From Clostridiales bacterium UBA6981 (GTDB lineage: Bacteria > Bacillota > Clostridia > Oscillospirales > Oscillospiraceae), in contig DJYJ01000062.1 in assembly GCA_002450075.1 (NCBI GenBank), positions 1 to 26,507 on the forward strand: a DNA stretch of 26,507 nt, written 5' to 3'. The notes under the pieces were generated by a model. The model was given only the letters and a program-made list of their open reading frames with translations, searched no databases and had not been told where the DNA came from. The position numbers were made by a program, and so were the translations under genes. Shown one piece after another: positions 1-6,735 of the stretch. Every line of letters begins with the position of its first letter. The stretch's first letter is position 1.

Positions 1-25
1 CGTGCGCTCGCCGGGCGCACTACGG

Positions 26-61
26 AAAAAGCAGGCCATGCGGCGCATGGTCTGCTTTTTT
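26..61. terminator. Bidirectional hairpin terminator after the LRR gene
   Basis: An 11-bp stem (31-41 with 45-55, one G-T pair) encloses a 3-nt loop. It is flanked by an A-run at 26-30 and a T-run at 56-61, so it can terminate transcription from either side. It lies just past the stop of the minus-strand LRR gene and would also serve a plus-strand gene that ended before the window. A second, shorter GC-rich inverted repeat sits at 3-20. Confidence 0.8.
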
Positions 62-69
62 GAGCGTTT

Positions 70-1926
70 TCACTTGTCAAATACGATCTCGCATTCCGGC
101 AGCGCCGCGCGCAGCTCTGCGATAGCATCTTCATCAAGCGGATTGTTGCTGAGATTCAGCCACTGCAGCGAGGTCATCAGCTTAAAAGGAGAAATGATCC
201 CGATATTATTGCCGGATACATCCAGCCTTTCGAGTGATCCGAGGTACATCAGCGCCGTCGGATCCGTGATCCGGTTGTTGCCGAGCTTCAGCTCGCGGAG
301 CGGCGCTGTCGTATACTGGAGCATATTTACGCTTTCGATCTCATTGCTGCCGAGATCCAGCTTTTCCAGTCTCTTGAACCGATTGATGGGCGTGATGTCG
401 GTGATCCCTCGGCCAAAGAGCGAAAGCTCTGTGATGTTTTCCTTAAAGCTCTCTCCGCCGATCTCGATCGAATAATACAGCTCGGAGTGCTGCACATTGC
501 AGCCGCGCAGATTTGCCTTCAACTCATCAACCGCCTCGCCGCTGAGAGCCGGATTGTCATAGATCCGCAGCACGTCCAGGCTGGACATGGAATAGAGGTT
601 TGGCAGAACATCGTCCGTGAGTCCTGTGCTTTCAAGACCGAGGATGCGCAGCGACGTCAATCCCTTGAGTCCGGAAAGGTCGCTGATCAGGTTAAAGGCC
701 AGATAAAGCTCGTTTAGATTGTTCATTGAAGAGAGGGCCGCCGTCCCCGTGATGCCGTTGCCCTCGGCATTGAGATAGCGAAGGAGGTTCAAGCCCATCA
801 GCGGGCGCAGATCAGAGACCGTATTGTCTTTGATGCTCAGCCACTCCAGATTCGGCAGATCCATCAGCGGCGTCAGGTCGGTCACGCTGTTTCCGGTGAT
901 GTCAAGCTTGGTCAGCTCCTTGCACGCGCTGAGCGCGGAAATATCGGATATTCCCATGTTGCTCAGATTCAGCTCGATTGCATCCGTTTTAAACGTAGCG
1001 CCGCCGAGTGTGATCTCGCTGACCTTCTCCTGCGCCGTTTCACAGTGGATCGCGCAGTTCGGCAGTGCGGAGGAGAGCCCCTTAAGCTGCTCCGCCGTGA
1101 TCCCGATCCCCCGGATTGAAAGCATCTCCAGCTGCGTCAGCGAATACAGAGATGAAAAGTCCGTGACCGGATTGTTGTCAAGATACAGGGTCTTCAGTTC
1201 GTGAAGATTGGCCAGCGGATACAGATCCGTGATCATGTTGTCGCTCAGATCCAGATATACAAGCCCCCCGAGCGTGGAAAGCGGCGAAATGTTGGAAAGA
1301 TTGTCGCCCGACAGCGTCAGCGAGGAGAGCGAATACAGCTTGATCACATCGGTGAGCAGCCCGTCGCCCAAAGCAGTATTCTGCAGCGAAAGAGACGTCG
1401 TCCCCTCTTCGTAAGATTTACCGGCAATGGTAATGCGCGATTCGTTTTTTTCGTCGCTCTCCTTGTCCTTGATCTCCGCGATCCGAGCGGAGACGACGGC
1501 GTTGTTCTTATCCCGTTTGTACATCTCTTCGAGCAGCTGCAGCGCTTTTTTATGGTTTCCCTGCTTTTCATAACAGTCCACCATCAGCATCGTGCACTCC
1601 TCGGTCTCGTTGATGGAGGAGGCGCGGCGCAAGCTGGCCAGAGCGCTGTCGTATTCACCGTTATAATAATCCTGAAGCGCACTGCTGTAATAGGTGTTGT
1701 AGCTTCGCTGCTCGGCGGCACCCTTCAGGATGAAGGCGGCAACGATGATCGTGGCCGCCGCCAGCGCCGTAAAAATGATATACAGCGTCCGCTTCTGATT
1801 TTTCTTTTTGTTCTGTTCCTCTTTCCTCAGCTGCAGCTCTACCGCCGCCTGCTGCGCTGTCAGCGCCGCGGTTTCATGCTTTCCGGTAAAAGCGCGTGAG
1901 GAAGCTGTTTTCCCCGGTTCTTTCAT
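70..1926 (-). CDS. Membrane-anchored TPR and leucine-rich-repeat protein
   Basis: A 618-residue protein. A basic N-terminal segment (about 1-46, ending in a Lys-rich stretch) precedes one transmembrane helix (about 47-69). This predicts a cytoplasmic N-terminus and an extracytoplasmic remainder. Residues about 75-155 look like TPR-type helical repeats (NGEYDSALASL, GNHKKALQLLEEM). The rest is leucine-rich repeats of the SDS22/internalin-like type (LxxLxLxxNxITDlxPL). The LRRs form three related modules, about 164-295, 303-480 and 486-618. Each opens with an I-x-I/L-G-G/K-x-S/T-F/Y-like strand, and each closes with an L-x-x-x-L-P/R-x-C-like cap. An AGGTGAT element sits 3 nt before the ATG. The gene follows the membrane-protein gene by 36 bp, so the two are probably one operon. 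The target of the LRR surface is unknown; binding protein or peptide is the usual role of the fold. Confidence 0.85.
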   Translation of the reverse strand: MKEPGKTASSRAFTGKHETAALTAQQAAVELQLRKEEQNKKKNQKRTLYIIFTALAAATIIVAAFILKGAAEQRSYNTYYSSALQDYYNGEYDSALASLRRASSINETEECTMLMVDCYEKQGNHKKALQLLEEMYKRDKNNAVVSARIAEIKDKESDEKNESRITIAGKSYEEGTTSLSLQNTALGDGLLTDVIKLYSLSSLTLSGDNLSNISPLSTLGGLVYLDLSDNMITDLYPLANLHELKTLYLDNNPVTDFSSLYSLTQLEMLSIRGIGITAEQLKGLSSALPNCAIHCETAQEKVSEITLGGATFKTDAIELNLSNMGISDISALSACKELTKLDITGNSVTDLTPLMDLPNLEWLSIKDNTVSDLRPLMGLNLLRYLNAEGNGITGTAALSSMNNLNELYLAFNLISDLSGLKGLTSLRILGLESTGLTDDVLPNLYSMSSLDVLRIYDNPALSGEAVDELKANLRGCNVQHSELYYSIEIGGESFKENITELSLFGRGITDITPINRFKRLEKLDLGSNEIESVNMLQYTTAPLRELKLGNNRITDPTALMYLGSLERLDVSGNNIGIISPFKLMTSLQWLNLSNNPLDEDAIAELRAALPECEIVFDK

Positions 1927-1962
1927 ATTATCACCTGTAACAGAGGAGGCGTTGTCGTCCCC

Positions 1963-2739
1963 TCACTGCTGGGTTTCTTCTGCCTGTTCTGTCTCCGCAG
2001 GCACCTGTTGCGTCTCCTCCGCGACCGATGCCGAATCAAGGCTCACCGCCTGCTCGCTCTGTGTCTCATGGGACTCTTCTGCAATTTCGATCGGAGTCTC
2101 CTGCGGTATCTCTTCTTTTTCCGGTTCGGGTTTGATCACGACAGGGTCCTTGATTTTGGGCAGCTCAGCCGCTTCCTTCGGGACTTTTCTGCGGCGGATG
2201 GCCAGCGAGGCGAAAACCATCGCCAGTATGATGCAGATCGAAGAGAGCAGCGTCATCCCGTCGGCAAAGCTGATAGGATCCTTTTGATCGGAGAAAGCAG
2301 GTATCGCGAGAAAAATGATCTGATAGGCCAGGATGAGCGTAAATACAATGACGTTCAGCCATTTCGTGCGGATCATACCGGCGAGCGTGGCGGTATAAAC
2401 AAAAGCAGCGACAAATGCCAGTACAATGCAGATGATCATGCGCAGCTGGTCGGTGCCGCTGGTGGCGGAAAGGATGAAGAACCCGGCCCCTCCCAGCACC
2501 GGCAGGATCGTCGACCACAGCGCGATACGGCCAAGAAGCAGAATGAACAGGATATACAGCAGCGCGCTGATAACAGGAAGCGCGATCATCGTGGCAAACT
2601 TAAAGGCGTCTGACCAGAGGGCCATCGTTCCGAGCAGCCTCGCCGCCATCGCAAGTGCAAGCAGGATGACCGCTGCATGGACGAAAAAGCTCCCTTTTTC
2701 AACATAAAACCCGCGCTGTTTCTTCGCTTCTTTTTCCAT
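1963..2739 (-). CDS. Six-helix membrane protein with acidic C-terminal tail (unknown function)
   Basis: A 258-residue protein I do not recognise. Six hydrophobic segments are visible at about 18-38, 48-69, 74-92, 100-122, 128-147 and 160-181. The last is followed by the basic stop-transfer motif IRRRK, which places the C-terminus in the cytoplasm. Residues about 190-258 form a low-complexity Glu/Gln/Pro/Thr-rich acidic tail that is probably disordered. A good ribosome site (GGGAG, 6-nt spacer) supports this start. It is the first gene of a likely two-gene operon with the LRR protein, so the two may act together at the membrane. That partnership is inferred from position only. Confidence 0.75.
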   Translation of the reverse strand: MEKEAKKQRGFYVEKGSFFVHAAVILLALAMAARLLGTMALWSDAFKFATMIALPVISALLYILFILLLGRIALWSTILPVLGGAGFFILSATSGTDQLRMIICIVLAFVAAFVYTATLAGMIRTKWLNVIVFTLILAYQIIFLAIPAFSDQKDPISFADGMTLLSSICIILAMVFASLAIRRRKVPKEAAELPKIKDPVVIKPEPEKEEIPQETPIEIAEESHETQSEQAVSLDSASVAEETQQVPAETEQAEETQQ

Positions 2740-2790
2740 CTTTTTCTCCCGCCTTTCCGATTCTGTCCCTAAGAATGAAAGCCAGTGTAA

Positions 2791-2816
2791 GTTGTCATAA
2801 TCTTGTTGTCATAATC
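2791..2816. repeat. Two 12-bp direct repeats in the leader of the LRR operon
   Basis: GTTGTCATAATC occurs at 2791-2802 and again at 2805-2816, with a 2-bp gap (14-bp period, about one and a third helical turns). The pair lies just downstream of the minus-strand -10 element at 2826-2831, so it covers the start region of the transcript for the membrane protein and LRR genes. Confidence 0.8.
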
Positions 2817-2825
2817 CTGTTTGCC

Positions 2826-2834
2826 ATTATAGCA
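2826..2834 (-). promoter_or_regulatory. Extended -10 promoter for the membrane protein/LRR operon
   Basis: On the minus strand the sequence reads TGCTATAAT, a perfect TATAAT with the TGn extension. No good -35 hexamer lies 16-18 bp upstream, which is acceptable for an extended -10 promoter. The predicted start is near 2819, giving a leader of about 80 nt. Confidence 0.55.
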
Positions 2835-2913
2835 CAAGAAGCGCAATTAATCTATACATTTTTTATTTAACTGTATTTTTCATTTTCTGTAAGAATTTCC
2901 GCCCTTTTGCCCC

Positions 2914-2950
2914 AAAAAAAGACCGGAAGCGATTGCTTCCGGTCTTTTTC
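2914..2950 (-). terminator. Rho-independent terminator of the rubrerythrin-rubredoxin operon
   Basis: A 10-bp perfect stem (2921-2930 with 2935-2944) has a 4-nt loop. On the minus strand it is followed by seven T residues. It stands 12 bp after the rubredoxin stop. On the plus strand a shorter T-run follows, so weak activity both ways is possible. Confidence 0.85.
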
Positions 2951-2961
2951 CTATCAGCGGA

Positions 2962-3096
2962 TCATTCCTCGGGGCTGAAATCGTCCTTGCCGGCGCCACA
3001 GAGTTCGCAGGCGAAATCTTCGGGAAGGTCTTCCCATTTCACGCCCTGCTCCTCTTCATCATAGATCCAGCCGCACAGATTGCAAACATACTTCAT
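2962..3096 (-). CDS. Rubredoxin
   Basis: A 44-residue protein beginning MKYVCNLCGWIYDEE, with two CxxC knuckles: C5-x-x-C8 followed by GW-Y, and ACELCGAGKDDF. These four cysteines bind the single iron of rubredoxin. It is slightly shorter than the usual 52-55 residues but keeps the YVCxxCG...CxxCGxxKxxF pattern. It carries electrons to rubrerythrin and other oxygen- or peroxide-reducing enzymes in anaerobes. A strong AGGAGG site precedes the ATG. It follows the rubrerythrin gene by 49 bp and ends at a clear terminator, so the two form one operon in which it is probably the electron donor. Confidence 0.93.
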   Translation of the reverse strand: MKYVCNLCGWIYDEEEQGVKWEDLPEDFACELCGAGKDDFSPEE

Positions 3097-3145
3097 GGAT
3101 TTGCTCCTCCTTTTCGGTCAGAATATGGAATAGCTTGATCGGCGA

Positions 3146-3715
3146 TTATTTGCCGAAGTAGCGCTCCAGCAGTCCCTTAAAGGCCTTTCCGTGGCGGGCC
3201 TCGTCCCGGGCCATTTCATGAACGGTATCGTGTATCGCGTCGAGATTGTACTTCTTGGCGAGCTTGGCAAGCTCAAATTTGCCGGCGGTGGCGCCGTTTT
3301 CAGCGTCGACGCGCATCTCAAGATTTTTCTTGGTGCTGTCGGTCACGACCTCGCCGAGAAGCTCGGCAAACTTGGCGGCGTGCTCGGCCTCTTCAAACGC
3401 GGCCTTTTCCCAATACAGACCGATCTCAGGATAACCCTCGCGGTGGGCGACGCGGGACATGGCCAGATACATGCCGACCTCGCTGCACTCGCCGTTAAAG
3501 TTGGAGCGGAGCTCGTCGATGATATGCTGCTGGACATCCTCGGGCACCTCGGTGCCAAAGGTCTTGCCAACGCCGACGACGTGCTCGGCGGCCCAGGTCA
3601 GCTCACCCTTCATCTCGGTGAAGCGGGAGCCGGGCACCTTGCACTGGGGGCAGAACTCGGGAGGCGTGTCGCCTTCATGAACATAACCGCAAACCGGGCA
3701 GACCCATTTTTTCAT
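3146..3715 (-). CDS. rbr: Reverse rubrerythrin (N-terminal rubredoxin domain)
   Basis: A 189-residue peroxide-reducing protein. The rubredoxin-type iron site is at the N-terminus (C6-x-x-C9 and C22-x-x-C25), followed by a ferritin-like di-iron four-helix domain. The metal-binding motifs GECSEVGMY, FEEAEHAAKF and RDEARHGKAF are visible. This domain order is the reverse of classical rubrerythrin. In clostridia such proteins reduce H2O2 and O2 with electrons from rubredoxin/NADH. AAAGGAGA with an 8-nt spacer precedes the ATG. It is the first gene of an operon with rubredoxin and has a strong promoter at 3766-3794 with a repeated motif that may be a redox-regulator site. Confidence 0.95.
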   Translation of the reverse strand: MKKWVCPVCGYVHEGDTPPEFCPQCKVPGSRFTEMKGELTWAAEHVVGVGKTFGTEVPEDVQQHIIDELRSNFNGECSEVGMYLAMSRVAHREGYPEIGLYWEKAAFEEAEHAAKFAELLGEVVTDSTKKNLEMRVDAENGATAGKFELAKLAKKYNLDAIHDTVHEMARDEARHGKAFKGLLERYFGK

Positions 3716-3728
3716 AAAAATTCTCTCC

Positions 3729-3799
3729 TTTGTAAAGTTAAAAATGGTGCTTTGCTTGTGGCCTCAATATACCATGCGGCAATCTTTTTGTAAAGTTAA
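3729..3799. repeat. 13-bp direct repeat flanking the rubrerythrin promoter
   Basis: TTTGTAAAGTTAA occurs at 3729-3741 and 3787-3799. The distal copy covers the -35 box of the rubrerythrin promoter. The proximal copy is in the leader, abutting the ribosome site. The 58-bp period is between five and six helical turns. Confidence 0.75.
3766..3794 (-). promoter_or_regulatory. Sigma-A promoter of the rubrerythrin operon
   Basis: On the minus strand, TTTACA (3789-3794) is separated by 17 bp from TATATT (3766-3771). This is a near-consensus vegetative promoter upstream of the rubrerythrin ATG at 3715. Confidence 0.75.
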
Positions 3800-3818
3800 T
3801 AATCCGTAAATTGAGGCC

Positions 3819-4823
3819 TTATTCGACGAGCTGCAAAAGCGCCGGGGCCGCCGCTTCGGCGAACAGACGGATCGCCGCGAGCGCCTCCTGCATCGTGTTT
3901 CCGCTGCTGCCGACCTCCACGATCAGCATTCCGCGGCACAGCTGCTGGTTATACCGTTGCGGAACGACGTCGACAGGGCGCATCAGCGTCGGATGCGCGC
4001 GCAGAACTGCGTCCTGCAGGTACAGTGCGAGCGAGAGATTGTCTCTCCAATTCGGATGCTCAAGCCCGCTCTCGTCTGTTCCCGAGAGCAACATCACCTG
4101 GCTTGCGCAGGAGCCTGCCTCCTCGGCAACGGTCTTATAGATCACGTCGTCCGTCCCGAGCGCATCCCGGTGGACATCGAGAACGACGCTGATGGTCGGA
4201 TAGTCCCGGAGATACTGTTCGACCGCTTCTCCCGAGCGCGTATACGACCCGGTATAGCTTGGATAATCGTACACGCCCCGGTCGTGGATCACCGACAGGC
4301 CGGATGCTTCGAGCAATTTGGCAAGCTCGTCTCCAACGCGGATGATGTTGTGCTCACTGTCCTCCGTCCTGGCATGATCGCTCGCGTCGTAGCGGTCGAT
4401 CCCCGCCGGCGTATACGCTTCAGAGGAGTGCGTGTGAATGATCAGGATCTGCGGCTGACCGGCAGACAACCGGATGCTCGTGCCGTTTTGCACGATTGAG
4501 GCGGCGTCGATCGGATATGCGGTCTCATTTTTGATCAGTGCGTCGCTCGCGATCGTCATTCCGACCGCTTCCTCGGCCCGGGAAGGAATAAACATCGTCT
4601 CCGCCCACTCGCGCGTTGTTGATGCCGGCGCGTCGATCGTCTCTGTGTCAACCGTGCTTGCTTCCGTGTTTTCCCTGCTTCGGTTATTCGGTGTGCGCTC
4701 TTGCTCGACTATCTCGCTCGGCGCCGGACGCGGCTGCTGCGCTCTCTTCTCTTCCCCACGGCAGAGCATGTACACGCACACGACACAAAGTCCAAGCAGC
4801 GCCAGCTTTTTTCCCTCACCCAT
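3819..4823 (-). CDS. spoIIP: Stage II sporulation protein P (peptidoglycan amidase/endopeptidase)
   Basis: SpoIIP acts with SpoIID and SpoIIM to degrade septal peptidoglycan so that the mother cell can engulf the forespore. This copy has an N-terminal membrane anchor (about 5-21), a low-complexity linker to about residue 90, and the SpoIIP domain from about 120 to the end. Within it are IIHTHSSEAY (about 130), LDVHRDALG (about 216) and IVEVGSSGNT (about 302), the His/Glu motifs that bind catalytic zinc. The in-frame ATG at 4844 was rejected because it lies only 3 nt from the sigma-E-like -10 element. The ATG at 4823 has GGGGAG 6 nt upstream and gives 334 residues. Its presence implies an endospore former. 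Confidence 0.92.
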   Translation of the reverse strand: MGEGKKLALLGLCVVCVYMLCRGEEKRAQQPRPAPSEIVEQERTPNNRSRENTEASTVDTETIDAPASTTREWAETMFIPSRAEEAVGMTIASDALIKNETAYPIDAASIVQNGTSIRLSAGQPQILIIHTHSSEAYTPAGIDRYDASDHARTEDSEHNIIRVGDELAKLLEASGLSVIHDRGVYDYPSYTGSYTRSGEAVEQYLRDYPTISVVLDVHRDALGTDDVIYKTVAEEAGSCASQVMLLSGTDESGLEHPNWRDNLSLALYLQDAVLRAHPTLMRPVDVVPQRYNQQLCRGMLIVEVGSSGNTMQEALAAIRLFAEAAAPALLQLVE

Positions 4824-4847
4824 ATCCTTCTCCCCGCCTTTCATCTC

Positions 4848-4878
4848 ATCGTATGCGCTCTCCGGACCGTGATATGCC
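4848..4878 (-). promoter_or_regulatory. Sigma-E-like promoter of spoIIP
   Basis: On the minus strand, GGCATATC (4871-4878) is 15 bp from CATACGAT (4848-4855). This resembles the mother-cell sigma-E pattern (ATA, 16-18 bp, CATACAnT). Start of transcription would fall near 4840, just before the ribosome site of the ATG at 4823. Sigma-E control of spoIIP is established in Bacillus; its use here is inferred. Confidence 0.6.
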
Positions 4879-4896
4879 CGCCGCGCATCCCCTTAC

Positions 4897-4926
4897 TTGA
4901 CGGGGGTGGAAAAAGAGTGCTATCAT
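4897..4926 (+). promoter_or_regulatory. Promoter of the TSCPD gene-rsmG pair
   Basis: TTGACG (4897-4902) and TATCAT (4921-4926) are 18 bp apart, with a TGn extension before the -10. The predicted start is near 4933, directly before the ribosome site of the gene at 4955. Confidence 0.55.
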
Positions 4927-4954
4927 GTTCAAAAAAGAAAAGGAGAAAGATCAT

Positions 4955-5215
4955 ATGAAATTCACATACAGGCCGAAGGGCGTCTGCTCTCAGCTGATGG
5001 AGATCGAGATCGAAGACGGCCGCGTAACCGGTTTTCAGGTGATGGGCGGCTGCGATGGCAACCTGAAGGGTATTTCCCGCCTTGTCGAGGGCATGGAGGC
5101 CGACGAGGTCATCCGCCGCCTGGAGGGCGTACGCTGCGGGCGTAAATCCACCTCCTGCCCCGACCAGCTTGCCCAGGCGCTCAAGCTTGCTTTGCAGCAG
5201 GGATCGGAAGCGTGA
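4955..5215 (+). CDS. TSCPD domain-containing protein
   Basis: An 86-residue protein made almost entirely of one TSCPD domain. The motifs are GVCSQLMEIEIEDGRV, GGCDGNLKGISRLVEGM and the signature TSCPDQLAQAL. The domain also occurs at the C-terminus of some class II ribonucleotide reductases, where its cysteines are thought to be functional. The role of the free-standing clostridial form is not established. Conserved cysteines lie at about 10, 33, 61 and 68. The upstream in-frame ATG at 4925 overlaps the promoter, whereas the ATG at 4955 has AAGGAG with good spacing. The stop overlaps the rsmG start (TGATG), so the two are translationally coupled. Confidence 0.88.
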   Translation: MKFTYRPKGVCSQLMEIEIEDGRVTGFQVMGGCDGNLKGISRLVEGMEADEVIRRLEGVRCGRKSTSCPDQLAQALKLALQQGSEA

Positions 5216-5919
5216 TGTTGGAAGAAATTCTCCGTTCCGGCTTTGACGAGCTCGGTCTGCCGCTCGATATGCGTATGCTCGAGCGCTATCGGCTCTATGC
5301 CGAGACGCTTGTGGAAACGAATAAGGTCATGAACCTCACCGCCATCACGGAGGAGGCCGATATCGCGCGCCTGCATTTTCTTGACAGTGCCGCACTTTTA
5401 TCGCTTGTTCCGTTTGCCGGCAAGCGTGTGATCGACGTCGGCACCGGCGCGGGCTTCCCCGGTCTCGCGTTGAAGATCGCCTGGCCGGAGATGCCGCTTG
5501 TCCTGCTCGACAGTCTTGACAAGCGTATCGGTTTCCTGCGCGAGGCCTGCGGCGCGCTCGGCTTTGACGACGTCGCATGCATCCATGCGCGGGCCGAAGA
5601 GATCCCCGCAGGTTATCGTGAGTCGTTCGACATCGCCGTTTCGCGCGCCGTCGCCCGACTTGATCTCCTCTGCGAGCTCTGCCTGCCGTATGTCAAAAAG
5701 GGCGGGCTGTTTCTCGCCATGAAAAGCCGCGACCACGCTGATGAGCTGAAAGAAGCCGGGCGTGCGATCTCCCTTCTCGGCGGCACGGTCGAGGCCGAAA
5801 GGGACTATGCCATCCCCGGCACCGACGTTGTCCACAGCGTGATCTGCATCCGCAAGACCGCTGTCACGCCGCCGAAATATCCGCGCCGCTGGGCGCAGAT
5901 CAAAAAACAGCCTTTATAA
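5215..5919 (+). CDS. rsmG: 16S rRNA (guanine-N7) methyltransferase RsmG
   Basis: RsmG (GidB) uses S-adenosylmethionine to methylate N7 of the guanine at position 527 (E. coli numbering) of 16S rRNA. The 234-residue length is typical. Visible family motifs are NKVMNLTAITE near residue 36, HFLDSA near 54, the SAM-binding loop DVGTGAGFPG (about 74-83), LLDSLDKRIGFL and SRAVARLDLL. The C-terminus ends in the usual basic KYPRRWAQIKK segment. A GTG at 5212 is an alternative start; the ATG overlapping the upstream stop is preferred. In many Firmicutes rsmG sits near parAB or mnmG; here it follows a TSCPD gene instead. Confidence 0.95.
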   Translation: MLEEILRSGFDELGLPLDMRMLERYRLYAETLVETNKVMNLTAITEEADIARLHFLDSAALLSLVPFAGKRVIDVGTGAGFPGLALKIAWPEMPLVLLDSLDKRIGFLREACGALGFDDVACIHARAEEIPAGYRESFDIAVSRAVARLDLLCELCLPYVKKGGLFLAMKSRDHADELKEAGRAISLLGGTVEAERDYAIPGTDVVHSVICIRKTAVTPPKYPRRWAQIKKQPL

Positions 5920-5921
5920 AA

Positions 5922-5952
5922 AACCGGAAAGCGATCGCTTTCCGGTTAATTC
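5922..5952. terminator. Convergent terminator between rsmG and the HAD phosphatase gene
   Basis: A long perfect palindrome spans 5922-5947 (AACCGGAAAGCG and its complement). On the minus strand it is followed by six T residues, a good terminator for the phosphatase gene ending at 5953. On the plus strand the T-run is poor, but the hairpin lies just after the rsmG stop. Confidence 0.75.
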
Positions 5953-6612
5953 TTACGCAGTCAAAATGTATGCGAGCAATTCCTTCGGCTCTGTCATAAA
6001 CAGATTTCCGCCCGCGGCCTCGATCTCCTCCCGGCTACGGAAGCCCCACAGCACCGAGGCGCAGTCCATCCCCGCGCGCGTCGCGGTCAGCACGTCGACT
6101 TCGGAATCCCCGACATACAGGCACTCCCGAATCGGGACACCAAGCTCTGCCGCCGCGGCAAGAAGCGTATCCGGCCATGGCTTGCGGCGGATCCCCGCGG
6201 CCTCATTCTCTCCGACCGCTGTTTCCAGCAGACCGGGAAAATGGATCGCAGCAAGCTCCTTGACCGTCCGGTCCGGCTTGTTGGAGACGATCGCGAGCGC
6301 GAGGCCTTTTTCGCGCAGGCTCTCCATCATTTCCGGGATGCCGGGATAAGGCGCGGTTGTATCGTTCGCGTGTTCGTTATAATACGGCAGATACCACGCG
6401 AGCAGTTCTCCGATCTTGTTCCCATCTGTTCTCTCGGGAACGGAGAGCTCCAACAGACGCTTTGAGCCATTGCCAACGCGCTGTCTTGTCTCGTCTATCG
6501 TCTGCGTCGGATAGCCGAAATGCTCCATGCAGCGGTTTACAGCCGCGTTGAGATCACGCAAGGTATCGAGGACGGTCCCGTCCATGTCAAAAAGGATCGC
6601 TTTGTATTTCAC
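5953..6612 (-). CDS. HAD-superfamily phosphatase (phosphoglycolate phosphatase-like)
   Basis: A 219-residue hydrolase with all four HAD motifs: FDMDGT (nucleophile D9, acid D11), VSNKPD (S110), the lysine in RRKPWPD (K144), and VGDSEVD (D169, D173). The helical cap between motifs I and II puts it in the Gph/PpaX-like group. Members remove phosphate from phosphoglycolate, pyrophosphate or other small phosphoesters, so the exact substrate cannot be read from sequence. The open frame extends to 7023, but that extension overlaps hypB. The GTG at 6612 fits the family N-terminus (KYKAILFDMDGT) and has GAGG 5 nt upstream; an ATG at 6654 lacks a ribosome site. It is divergent from hypB. Confidence 0.88.
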   Translation of the reverse strand: MKYKAILFDMDGTVLDTLRDLNAAVNRCMEHFGYPTQTIDETRQRVGNGSKRLLELSVPERTDGNKIGELLAWYLPYYNEHANDTTAPYPGIPEMMESLREKGLALAIVSNKPDRTVKELAAIHFPGLLETAVGENEAAGIRRKPWPDTLLAAAAELGVPIRECLYVGDSEVDVLTATRAGMDCASVLWGFRSREEIEAAGGNLFMTEPKELLAYILTA

Positions 6613-6653
6613 GTCAGCCTCTTTTTCTCCCGTTTCGCCCGTAAACTTAGGCA

Positions 6654-6682
6654 TTGAAATACCGGGTGAAACGTGGTAAAGT
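6654..6682 (+). promoter_or_regulatory. Candidate hypB promoter with overlapping inverted repeat
   Basis: TTGAAA (6654-6659) is 17 bp from TAAAGT (6677-6682). A perfect 7-bp inverted repeat, GTGAAAC (6666-6672) and GTTTCAC (6681-6687), overlaps the -10 and could be an operator. This is a pattern match only. Confidence 0.4.
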
Positions 6683-6735
6683 TTCACTTGAAAATAACTG
6701 CGCCTTCCGCGCAGATGCTCGTATGGAGGAATACC

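Noticed and set aside
4824..4844. ATG 4844 as the spoIIP start
   Set aside because: It lies next to the sigma-E-like -10 and has no ribosome site; ATG 4823 fits both.
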